From Azadirachta indica (lineage: Eukaryota; Streptophyta; Magnoliopsida; Sapindales; Meliaceae), in contig CM040443.1 of the NCBI GenBank assembly GCA_022749755.1, positions 8,653,744 through 8,717,743 on the forward strand: 64,000 bases of DNA, in the 5' to 3' direction. Shown here piece by piece: positions 47,593 to 58,063 of the stretch. Made by a program: the position numbers and the translations under genes. Position 1 is the stretch's first letter. Each line of letters starts with the position of its first letter. The notes under the pieces were generated by a model, which worked only from the letters and a program-made list of their open reading frames with translations, was not told where the DNA came from and made no database searches.

Positions 47593-48640
47593 TCTGATGA
47601 ATTGTTAATTAGCAAGGACAATGCTCATAGATGTGAACATGTGCGCAGAGTATAGGTCATGAACTTCATTTATAGATTTCATTCTTCCCAGGGATTTGGC
47701 TGTTTATGGCGTTCTCTTATATTAAATTATACTTCGTACTGTCTTCGTATATGGGAGGTAGCTATTGGCCTTGCAGTTATTGAAAAGTTCCATTCAATTT
47801 CTGTATAGGACCAATAAAATTTCTATTTAATTTTTTCCATACATATATACATGTATTTTCGTGGCTCACAATTCTTTAAAAGTTGCATTAATCCAGCTTA
47901 GCATATATGATCATATTCCCTTCTGCATATAGCATGAACAACGTTGTTTTGGCAATCCTTTCACACAATTTTTGAACTTGCGTTCTTTCTTTAAGTTGTA
48001 CAATGTTGGTATCACGTTCTGCTACAGAGAAATGAAATATTATTTGGGGCTGTGAACTTGGCTTTTAATTTTGGTTAAGGTAGAGAAAAATACACTGAGG
48101 TTATAACTTGGTAATCTGCAGGTACTGTACTTAACTTGTTAACAAAATCTGGTTATTTCACCTCCAATTTTCATCACAAACGAATTGCTTGTGCAATGCA
48201 AGTGCCACTTCAAAGCCCGAGCCAAGTTGAAAACCTAAGAGAATAAAGTTCCCATTCCTCAGCGATTTGATCTCGACCATGTTTATGTGCCAAATTAAAT
48301 CAGATTCCGTATGGTTTAATTATATATATTTGAGTAATGTTCTCAAATTGGACCATTTGCTACCCAGACTTTATAATTGTACCCTAGAATGAAAAGGGTC
48401 AAAAAAGTCGTACCCTAGAAATGAAAAAGTAGAAAAGGCCAGGAGAGCTTTTAGCCACTCGTGACAAATAATATTCCGTGTCCGATATCCATCATCTTAC
48501 CCGCAATCCCGACCAGGTTCAATACGTACTCGTAAAATGATACAACACTTCCCCTAAAAGTTTTAACCAGGGAGAACTAGCGGAGAAAACCTTCTCGATT
48601 TGCAATGTGTTCCAAACGACAGAAATTAGAGGAAACGTCT
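47593..48640. other. Spacer with conserved upstream motif of hairpin G
   Basis: The left part is homologous to 41677-42110. At about 48498-48522 it holds ACCCGCAATCCCGACCAG followed by GTTCA, the motif seen before the other + hairpins. No gene is seen. Confidence 0.5.
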
Positions 48641-48752
48641 GCTGTCCCCTGGAGTTCTCCTGACCACTTCACTAGGAATCATTGAAGACATGTAATTAAT
48701 GAGGAAAAATTACCCTATTGAAGTGTTTGGTGGAACTCTGGGTGCCATATGA
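48640..48752 (+). ncRNA. MIR395: miR395 precursor G (+), variant
   Basis: The star arm at 48652-48672 starts GAGTTCTCCTGACCACTTC. The mature arm at 48718-48738 reads U then UGAAGUGUUUGGUGGAACUC, with one G-to-U change at position 14 from canonical. The stem flanks GCTGTCCCCTG and TGGGTGCCAT are partly kept. The loop is about 45 nt. Pairing is weaker than in F and no clear TATA box is seen, so activity is less certain. Confidence 0.72.
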
Positions 48753-49121
48753 CTTGATAATCTTCATCAACGAGAAATGATAGGCGGCCGCCGGTTATCT
48801 CTTTAGCAGTCCCTTGGTCCTGGTGAGTGGTTTTCTTACGTTTGCTTTTCTCTACTCTCTAATATCCCAAGCTTTCACTTTCTTTAGTTACATATCTTTG
48901 TTTAGCTTATTTTAATTTGTGAAGATACTACTTACATTGTTTAAGAATATTGCAAGAAATCTTACAAGTTTTAGTCCCGGTTCCGTCAAGATTTGGTTAA
49001 TTAATTACTTTAGGTAGTAAGTATATATTAAAAAATTAGAGTCTCGCCACCCTTTCTTAAACCTTCAAGTCTCAATTTAAAATGAGTATATGGAGAATGA
49101 AAGATATATTAATTAAAGAAA
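48753..49121. other. Spacer between miR395 locus and LTR element
   Basis: AT-rich DNA with one isolated GC-rich spot near 48782-48795. I see no gene. Confidence 0.5.
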
Positions 49122-49126
49122 TAAGG

Positions 49127-49547
49127 TGTTGATATTATATTTCGTCATTTGATATCAACTAGTGAATTTATTTGTACGTGAGAGAAAAAGCCCCTTCCTT
49201 CCCTTTTTTTATTTTCCTTAAATACTTATCAATTAATTAAGTTATTTGAAAAATTAATTCAAGTAGAATTCTGATTTGAGATAACTCTGAATTTAATAAA
49301 ATTCTAATTAAAGATAATTTAATATTTTTGCTTGCTTCTAATTTAGATTAAATATGATTTCTTCAAAAAAATTTCTGTTAGATCTGACCTTAATAAAAAA
49401 TGTTGATTGAAATTTTATAAATTTGGACTTTTTTACCTTTTATCTTCTGAGCCTTTATTCTTTAATATGGGTTCAGGTAGTTATTTTACTGGAGTAATAT
49501 ACAGATAAAAATTGACTCAATTTAGATGTTGGAGAAACGGTCCAATA
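49127..49547 (-). repeat. 3' LTR of the non-autonomous element
   Basis: 421 bp, alignable end to end with 52164-52584 with many substitutions. Confidence 0.85.
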
Positions 49548-50829
49548 GTAAGGCCCCCAGTTTCGAAAGTAATATAGTTACTTTTGAAACTAATAAAAGT
49601 TTGAGAATTCAGTATCTTTTTACTGAATTCCCTAGGATCCCTTACTCTCAATTATGCAAAATGCTAAATGTATGATAATATCAAAAGAAGTAGCTGATGT
49701 TTTATTACTTAAGGAATGAAAGAGGATATGTCTCAATTACTGAGACCTTGATTAGCATAATGTTGTAAGTATATTTTAAATTTTTTTAATAGTTTGCCCA
49801 CGACTCTTGGCCTTTTTAGTTTATTATCTTCTTTGTTTTCTTTTGCCTAAAGCAGAAAAGAAAATTTTCCTTTGGCTAGAAAATTTTGATTTCTACTCTT
49901 CATTTTTTTTTTTCATTTGCATCAAGTACTAAACCCTTTTGTCCTTCAATTTTTCGTCTCTCTGTCTTCCTTTTCAATTAGTATTATCTGTTTCATTGGT
50001 CATGTTCTCATTTTGGTATTTTTAATGAGGATTGATTTTCCTTCTGATTATTTTGTGTTATTGTTTTTTCATTTTTTGTTATGCATTTCTCTTTCCCAGA
50101 TGCTAAGTTCTTCATTGTAATCTTTTCTTTTAGCTAAAATGTCAGTGCCACACAAGTATGTAGTTTTTGTTCCTCTAAATTTTGAAGTTGGTATAGTAAA
50201 GATATAATGTTTGGTTTTATTGGATTAGATGTAGGCACAACAGAAGTATACTTATTTTTATCTCTTTGGACTTTGCATTTTGACACTGCAGAGGTGTATG
50301 ATTTTGATTTATTTGAGTAAAAAATTGGTATCTTGATGGTATATTTTTGTGTCCATCTAGATTTTATACCTTGACATTAAAAGGTGTATGTTTAGTTTAT
50401 CTGAGTAGGCAATTGGTATATTGGCGGTACAAGAAGATTTAGTTTTATTTACCCCAAGGGTAATGTGTTGATATTTTATTTTTTGATAGCCTGAGGAGAC
50501 TTTCTTTTATTTACTACGAGAACTATTTTGGGTAGTCCAAGAGAATATTATTTTATCTACCGCCTTTTAGTAGTCTGAGGGAACATTGTTTTATTTATTA
50601 TAAGGGCAATTTCTAATAATTTGAGTAGGATTTATCTTATTTATCGCAAGGGTGGTTTTTGGTATCACATGGATGCATGTCTCTTCCGAGCAGATAATAT
50701 CGATACCTTGTGAGTATAATTTTGTCTTTCCAGATTTAGTAATTTTTGGTATCACGTGGACGCCTGTGACTTTTTTAAGTAAAGGATTTCGTACCTTGTG
50801 AATACTTATTTGGTCCTTCTAGATTTTAT

Positions 50830-51395
50830 AATTTTGGCAGTGCGAAGTAACAGTAATTAGCCTTTCTAGGAAAAATCTTGCTAGCGCGGAGTTACAGTGT
50901 TTGGCCCTTCTAAGAAAGATGGTAGTAGTTTTGGCAGTGCGGAACTATAATATTTAGCCCTTCTGGGCATAGTTATAGCAGCGTGGAGCTGCAGTATAGA
51001 CATAATTTTGATAGCGCGAAGTTGCAATATTCGACTCTTTTGGGCATAGTCTTGACAGCGTGAAGCTACAATATTTGGCTTTTTTAGCCATAGTCTTAGC
51101 AGCACGAAGCTACAACATTTGGTCTTTCTGGGCATAGTTTTGGCAGCATTGAGCTACAGTATTGTAATGTTTTGGCAGCGCAAAGTTATAATATTTGACC
51201 CTTTTAGGCATAGTCTTGGTAATGCGGAGCTGTAGTGTTGGCATAGTTTTGGAAGCCTAGAGCTGCAATATTTAACCCTTCTAGACATAGTTTTGACAGT
51301 AGGGAGCTGCAGTTTAGACATAATTTTAGTAGCACGGAGTTGCAATGTTTGGCCCTTCTGGGTATTAAAGCTAGCACCATAGAGGTGCATTATTG
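50830..51395 (-). repeat. Degenerate minisatellite inside the non-autonomous element
   Basis: About 13 diverged units, each built around (+ strand) TTGGCAGCGCGGAGCTACA then TATTTGGCCCTTCTGGGCAT. Full units are about 44-48 bp, and shortened units of about 32-34 bp occur among them. On the minus strand the array happens to stay open and gives short repetitive peptides, which I do not regard as genes. Confidence 0.8.
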
Positions 51396-52163
51396 GTTTT
51401 CAACTCTTCTTCTCTTAGAAATGGTGAGCCATGAAAGTTTATACCAAAAAAAGAAGCACCAAAAATTGATTAAATATAAATGAATAAATGATGACATATA
51501 TGCTCAAAAATCTTGTATGACATAAATTAAACATGTTACCAATTCACGATATATAGAAAAAGATTAAAGGAGAGTATACATTAAATAATAATTGAAACTT
51601 ATTTAGTTTGTATAAGCACTGATATGCTTTCTTTCTAGTGCTCTAGTCAACGACTTTACAATATGTTGTCCTTTTACAATTATTCTTTCATTTTTTTTTG
51701 CATTTAAATCAATATATAAAAACATGATCTTTAAATTTATTTTCCATACCAAGAAGGGAATTTTAATTCGTTAAAAGTCAATGCGTATAATAAAGAGTGT
51801 AAACGCACAACAAATTATAATATATTGTTCAACTATTTAGAGATTTGGTAATTAAATAATTTGAAATTCTATAAAAATACACCATATACTGTATAATATT
51901 CCAAAAATATTCTGATCTAAAAATGGCAATATTCATTTAAATTTTATCTACGAGAAAATTATATATATATATATATACACACATAAGTGAAAACTTATCA
52001 TAAATACCATTGATCCAAGATCTGTATAAGTTTAACAACAATATTATTAAATAAAAATAAATCCATATCTTAATGGTTTACCATGAAATTTTATTGCCGT
52101 GATCACCTCTTCTTAAATAATAATAAATTTGCTTTTTATTATGTTCCTACAGACAGTGTCAAT

Positions 52164-52584
52164 TGTTGATATCAGATTTTGTCATCTAATATTAACTAGT
52201 GAATTTGTTTGTACATAGAAAAAAAAGTCCTTTCCTTTCTTTTTTTTCTTTTTCTTAAATACTGATCAATTTGTTAAGTTATTTGAAAAATTAGTTCAAA
52301 TAGAATTTTGATTTAAAATAATCCTGAATTTAATGGAATTTTAATTGGAGATAATTTAGTATTTTACCTTACCTCTAATTCAGATGAAATATGATTTCTT
52401 CAAAAAGACTTTCTATTAAATCTGACCTCAATAAAAAACGTTGATTAAAATTTTATAAATTTGGACTTTTATCCCTTTATCTTTTGAGCCTTTATTCTTT
52501 AGTATGGGTTCAGGTAGTTATTTTACCACATCAACATACAAATAAAAATCGACCTAATTTAGATATTGGAGAAACGGTCCAACA
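52164..52584 (-). repeat. 5' LTR of the non-autonomous element
   Basis: 421 bp. On the minus strand it is followed at once by the primer-binding site. Confidence 0.85.
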
Positions 52585-52663
52585 TAAGGATTTCCTAGTT
52601 TTTGTATTTATTAATTTCGCTACCTAGTATAAGTTAATTAATTATCTCTAGACATTTACAGAA

Positions 52664-52972
52664 TTAAAATTCCACCAAAGGACTATCTTCCTTGACTAGA
52701 TACTCAATGAACAGCTGCCTTCCAAATTTAGTCCATGAGGCATGAGCTTCTCTGAATTCCCATTTGCCCTCTCCACTGTAATACCTCAGACATGGGTCAA
52801 TGGTCATCTTGTTGAGTGCCATTGTATTGTTTAGGAGATATATAGCTATCTCAATTTCCTTTAAGTAACCATTCGTCCCAGAAATTACAATTTCTTTAAG
52901 ATGATTGTGGGGACATCTGGAAAATCTAATTATTTCTGTTGGTTCTTCAACGTGGTAGTCGTAGTACCTTAA
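52664..52972 (-). pseudogene. Orphan last exon of an F-box/FBD-type gene
   Basis: A minus-strand exon of 103 codons ends in TAA at 52664-52666 and is preceded by an acceptor (CATTACAG) at 52973-52980. It has no internal stop. It contains NHLKEIVISGTNGYLKEIEI, then AIYLLNNT and MTIDP, which resembles the C-terminal FBD-type region of plant F-box/LRR proteins. F-box, LRR and other exons are absent: LTR elements begin on both sides (at 52584 and about 53519). It is probably a fragment left after transposon insertion. It has no ATG start and therefore is easily missed. Confidence 0.6.
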
Positions 52973-53518
52973 CTGTAATGCAGATCAAGAATTAATTAAT
53001 TGATAGGTTTTAATTCAAGTATGTGTGTGTGTGTACACTGTGTACCATATGCATCTAATCTTCAGATCATGCACTAGCATTTATGATGATGAGGCGTGTT
53101 TGATCGATTATGATCTTTGTTGATTTAAATTTTATCCAAATATAATCTAATTAATTTAGTATGTGGTTGATAATTGTTAAGAATTTTTCTTTAAATGAAA
53201 TAAATTTTTGAATCATGTTAATTCAAAGAAAATGATTGTATAACTGACAAGTTGATTAACTTGTGATTCATTATGATCTCTTCAATTGTTAGGACAGCTT
53301 TTCTTTAGAGATGTTGAGTTTCTTGAGTAAAGTCCTAATTATTGTTTTGCATAAATCTTATGTTATTTCTTTAGGTAATTCTCTTCAACGTTTTTGTTAT
53401 TTTACATTCTTGTTTTTATCTTGAGGGTAAGGCTACATATGTTTCTTGAGTAAATGCTTTAATTTTCTTTTGACAGATTGAGGAGAGTTTAGTCCACAAA
53501 AAAATTCTTATTTAAATA
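52973..53518. other. Spacer, possible intron remnant
   Basis: AT-rich DNA upstream (on the minus strand) of the orphan FBD-type exon, with a short GT run near 53021-53034. No coding match. Confidence 0.45.
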
Positions 53519-54151
53519 TGTTTTAGAAAATACCTAAGCGTCAAGCAAACCAGACCAACAGGCTCTTCATGGTCGGGTTTGGATATATTCCGAGATTAGA
53601 TTGACACCAATCAGATTGAGCATAAGCAAAGGATTCATCACAGTAAAAAGAGATAGCCCAGATCGGGTATAAAATACTACCCGATCATGCTCAATGTGTT
53701 CAAGGTCGGATAGAAATATGTCGCTTGACCCTATTCAATGTGGGTGGATAGAAAGATGTCGTTTTTGTTATTTTTAAATCTAAGCTGATAGTGGTACCTA
53801 CTATTAGCTATGCACTCCACCCATTAACCACTCGTCCTTCCCACCTTTCATCGTAGGGAGAACGTGGAAAGTGGTCAGAAAAATAGCTGAAAACAATTAT
53901 TTCTCGTGTCCATAAAATCCCGGCAGTGGAGAAAAAAGGTAGGTACTCTTGATCCTAACAAAAACTCTACTAAAACTTTTTCTCTCCTGTTAAGCAAACC
54001 ATCTGACTTAAACATTGGAGTGCATACGCCAGGCAAGCTGGCTATCTCTTTAACTTATCTTGTTTTGTAGGCAAACTTGAGTTCTTTATAATCTAAGAAG
54101 ATTCGAAGTTTGTTGTTTGAAGTCGAAATTAACAAATTTTTGGCATCAACA
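53519..54151 (+). repeat. Probable 5' LTR of the Tat-like element
   Basis: The right end is firm: GGCATCAACA stands directly before the primer-binding site. The left end is uncertain because no second LTR is available to align. Confidence 0.5.
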
Positions 54152-54173
54152 ACTGGCGCTGTCTGTGGGAAAT
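54152..54173 (+). other. Primer-binding site region of the Tat-like element
   Basis: ACTGGCGCTGTCTGTGGGAA follows the LTR end directly. TGGCGC-GTCTGTGGGAA-type sites are familiar in plant Ty3/gypsy elements. I do not assign the tRNA. Confidence 0.7.
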
Positions 54174-54216
54174 CGAACAAGAAGCCAATTGTCGAGTTTC
54201 AAAGGTTAAACTGAAG

Positions 54217-56080
54217 ATGGCCGCAAAGGATAAGCACCATTCGGCAAGACCACACTTGACGGAGAGAGGTCTACTACGGGATGATTCTAGGGATTTCCAT
54301 CCATATGAGAAGGAACGCCAAGAGATCCCAAACTAGGAGGAATCTAATTCGTGAACCAATTTGGATCCGTAGCCACCAAACCAGGTAACAATTTAGTTAG
54401 ATTCGGGTGAAGCGAATTGGTTGCGACGGGAGTTGGAAGACAGCCATCATTCGCACGCCGAAAAGGATAAGAAAATGGCGAGGTTGGAAGATAGGACGAT
54501 GGCCCTATGAAAGGAGTTGGATGAGTTAAAGCAAATGTTAAGACAAAGTTCAGGGAGATCAATAGAGAATGATGAGCTAATGGAGCATGAAAATAGCAGT
54601 GTGCTAAAACTTGAACATAAAAAAGAAGATAATGGCCCCCAAGGGATGGGCTCCAAAAGTAACAATGGTGACTAAGGATGAGCACTACTCGGTTTGGTTC
54701 GAATTTTTAAAAAACCAAACTGGACCCAAAAATTTTGGGTCTCAAATTTCTAAGACTGAACTGGACTGAATAAGAAGAAAAATTTGAACCGGACCAAACC
54801 GATTACATATTAAAACTGAATTAAAATAAAATCAATTGGTTCGATTTTTGGGTCGGTTCGATTATTAGATAAATTTATTATTTTATTTAAAATTTTTCTA
54901 TGTATTAAACGATGTCGTTTTATGAAAATACAATACAAAGACGTCATTTAGATAAAAAAATATTAAAAAATAATATTTTCGGTTCGGTCCAAGTTTTTTA
55001 GACTAAAATCGAAATCGGATCGAAAATTTTGAGTTTTTTAATTTGAGAATCAAAATCGAATCGAATTATATAAAATATAGGACCGAACCCGTACATTCTA
55101 ATCTGGTTCTGGTCCAGTCTGGCTCAGTCTAATTTTCTACTTACCCCTAATGGCTACTACGACTTTCCAGAAGTCGAGCCCTCTCAAAGAAAAAGATATA
55201 CCACGTCTCAAAAGGGGAAAGAAAAGGCTACGGAGCAGTCAATGCACCCATTATCATACGGGGGGATCTAATGTTGCGATCTCTACGTGGTCAGCATGAC
55301 CAAGGAAATAATTCGAAATGCACTGCTAAGTAGAGCTTGCATTTGTACAATAAGCGTTTGTACTTAAATTAGAATCGATAAAAGGATGAAGGAAGCTTTG
55401 ATGCATGCAGATTTACCTGAGGCCAAGTAAGATATAAGGTGGGAGGAAATTCAATGGGAAAATCATGCTCCTTAGATAATTAACAGCCAAGAGATGGAAG
55501 AACGCCTCAAGAAATTGCTAGAGGAATTTGAGGCAAAGAAGAAGCAAGATGAACAAGGGCGAGCTGTTGAAAAAATTAACCTTAGATCTCCTTTTACTAA
55601 AGAAATCCAAGAGTTAGCTCTTATAAGGAAATTCAAGATGCCGCAAATTACCCTTTACACTTGGAAATCTTACCTAATTTCACATGTGGAGCTATTTAGA
55701 GAAATGATGCATATTCAAAGTCTGACTGAACTCCACATATGTCAACCTTTTTCCCTGATGTTGGAGGGATAAGCTTGAAAATGGTTTGGGAGCTTGAAGT
55801 CATATTCGATTGGGAGTTTTACTCAATTATGTGATATGTTCACTAACGAGTTCAAGGGCACAGCACTGACCCACAAAAGTATAAGCTCACTACTGATGTT
55901 AAGGCAGGGTCAGGGAAAAAGTTTGAGGAGTTTCGCTAAGAGGTACCATGATGAGGTTATAAAGGTAAAAACCTTTAATCATCCTTTAGCATTAAAAGGA
56001 AGGGATTGCTATGAAGAGAGTTTAGTACACAATCAATAAAAACAATGTGATGACCTATGAGCAAGTTCAAAAAGAAATAT
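54217..56080 (+). pseudogene. gag remnant of the Tat-like element (interrupted)
   Basis: A frame opening with ATG at 54217 soon meets stops. It is split by a 477-bp hAT-type MITE at 54673-55149. The longest pieces are 55494-55772 and 55794-56039. The second contains the retrotransposon gag signature region (SIGSFTQLCDMFTNEFKG, then LRSFAKRYHDE). Many in-frame stops show that it is dead. Confidence 0.7.
54665..55157. mobile_element. 477-bp hAT-type MITE nested in gag
   Basis: The element 54673-55149 begins TAAGGATGAGCA, and its other end read in reverse complement begins TAGGGGTAAGTA. It is flanked by the octamers ATGGTGAC (54665-54672) and ATGGCTAC (55150-55157), identical at six of eight positions, as expected for a hAT 8-bp duplication. 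The interior is rich in CGGTTYGGTT-like and CCAAACC-like repeats and has no coding capacity. Confidence 0.65.
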
Positions 56081-56272
56081 TTGACGAGATCCAGATAGAA
56101 GATCAAGCTCTTCTTAGGCAAAAAGAGGAAACGGTATGTGGATCTTGCGAAAAATAAGAAGAGGGAAAGCTCTCTCGATAAAAGACCTAGACTGAAAAGG
56201 GAGTAAGACTACTAAAGGCCGAAATCTAATCAGTCGGATGGTAAAGCACTTGAGAAAGACAAGCTCCCGCCA

Positions 56273-56968
56273 TTGCCAAAAGAAGTTTACACTGCTGAAT
56301 TCATTTTAGTTGATATCTATAAGGATATCAAGGATTTGGGGTTGTTGGTATTGGATCCTTGGCTGCTAAAGATGAATCTAGATAAGAGGCCAAGGGATAA
56401 AGTGTGCACATTTCATCGGGACCATGGCCACACAACCAACAATTGCTTGGATTTGAAAGAGCATATTAAAGTGTTAGTTAGAAATTGTTACCTTGATCAA
56501 TATGTAGATCATTCGCAAGGGAGACCAAACAAGATTGATCAGGAAAATTCGAATGATAACCTGAGGCGAAGAAATCTAGTTATCTCTAGAGGACTGACCT
56601 TGGTAGGGAATTCGAATAAAATTAGGAAGAACTATTTTAAATATTCTTTACTGAATATAGCTACTAACACCCATATTATGAATGTGTGCACGAAAAAAAA
56701 GCCTCAAATAGCTACAATACCGATCATGTTCACGGATAAAAATGAGGTGGGTGTGAGCTACCCGCGTGATAACGCACTGATGGTCATGCTAGGGGTAGGA
56801 CTGTCAGAAGTCAGCATTGTGATAGCTACGAGAAGCTCAGTTGATATTATTTTCAAAGATATCTTGGATTCATTGAACATTAAAGATCTAAGGTTGGGAC
56901 CGGTCAACATCGCTTTGTACAGATTTGCAAAATCCTATACCTCTCTAATGGGACAGTCCAATTACTAG
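56273..56968 (+). pseudogene. gag finger and protease remnant of the Tat-like element
   Basis: An open frame of 231 codons. At 56405-56446 the finger CTFHRDHGHTTNNC is kept. At about 56800-56860 the protease region is recognisable (SSVDIIF), but the catalytic Asp position has Ala (GCT at 56825-56827), so the protease is inactive. Confidence 0.65.
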
Positions 56969-57352
56969 TAATCATAGGGAATCTACCTTATCAGAAAACC
57001 ACTATGGTAACTTTTCATATGGTTGATTTAAAAATATCGTATTTCATAATCTTAAGAAGACCGTTCCTAAAATTAACCAAAGCAGTAGAAAACATCTATT
57101 ACCTAAAGTTCAAATTCAGAGTAAGAGAGGGAATTGGTATAGTTTGAGAAGACCATAAATAAGCGAGGAACTGCTTCGTAGCCTATTTGAGGTGAACGTA
57201 TTACAATAGCACCCAAAATATAAAAGAGTAGAGAGCAAGAAAGAATATTGCGGTAGTTGGAATCATAATCTGGTTAGAAAGACGGTAGATCTATAGCCGA
57301 GTCTGCCAAACAACTGAAGGAAGTTGTTTTAGACCAAGAGAACCTGTAGAAA

Positions 57353-58063
57353 GTGATCAAGATTGGATCTCGGTTACTGGAAAAGGAGAAAAAGAAGCTG
57401 AAAAAGTTCTTGAAGAAACACTCGGATGTTTTCGCGTGGATACACGATGATATGCCAGGTATCAACCTTAAAATAATATCCCACCACTTTGCAATGAATC
57501 CTGCCTTTAAACTTGTGAAGCAAAAAAGGAGAATGTTTAATTAGAAAAGAAAGGAAGCGATTCGGGTAGAGGTCAATAAACTCTTAAAAGTCGGCTTCAT
57601 TAGAGAGATTCATTATCCGAAATGGATTGCCAATGTAGGCATGGTAAAGAAGTCAAGTGAAAAGTGGAAGATGTGTGTAAATTTTATGGATCAGAACAAG
57701 GCGTGCCCCAAGGGTGGGTTCCCACTCCCAAGAATTAACCATCTGGTAGACATAACGGTAGGTCATAGACTTTTAAACTTCATGGATACTTTTTTGGGAT
57801 ACAACCAAATTAGGATGTATGAACTCAATCAGTAAAAGGCTGCTTTCATCACGGATCAGGGGCTATATTGCTATAGAATAATGCCTTTTGGATTGAAAAA
57901 CTTTGGGGCCACTTTTCAAAGGCTGGTGAACTGTGTGTTGAAACCCTTGATAAGAAAAACAATGAGAGTATATGTGGATAACATGATCATAAAATCTATG
58001 AACATAGATGACCACATTTGGCATCTAGAAGAAACTTTCTCGCTCCTAAGAAATACAAGATGA
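57353..58063 (+). pseudogene. Reverse transcriptase remnant of the Tat-like element
   Basis: Three adjoining pieces (57353-57544, 57641-57835, 57881-58063) separated by stops. Recognisable blocks are GYNQI, YRIMPFGLKN and the active-site box, which reads YVDN instead of YVDD (AAC at 57980-57982). The enzyme is therefore dead both by stops and by active-site loss. Confidence 0.75.

Larger units (their letters stand above)
49122..52589 (-). mobile_element. Complete non-autonomous LTR retrotransposon, 3458 bp, minus orientation
   Basis: Two direct repeats of 421 bp (49127-49547 and 52164-52584) flank an internal region of about 2.6 kb. An exact 5-bp target duplication TAAGG lies at 49122-49126 and 52585-52589. 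Read on the minus strand the LTRs run from TRTTGGACCG to TATCAACA. The primer-binding site (about 52163-52141) reads TTGACACTGTCTGTAGGAA, a decayed form of the site in the Tat-like element at 54152. A G-rich stretch (ACTGGGGGCC, minus strand near 49550-49562) is a candidate polypurine tract. No gag or pol reading frame is found, so it must have been mobilised in trans. Visible LTR divergence shows an old insertion. Confidence 0.85.

Noticed and set aside
50881..51390. Two repetitive minus-strand frames as cysteine/serine-rich proteins
   Set aside because: They are translations of a degenerate minisatellite inside a non-coding LTR element.
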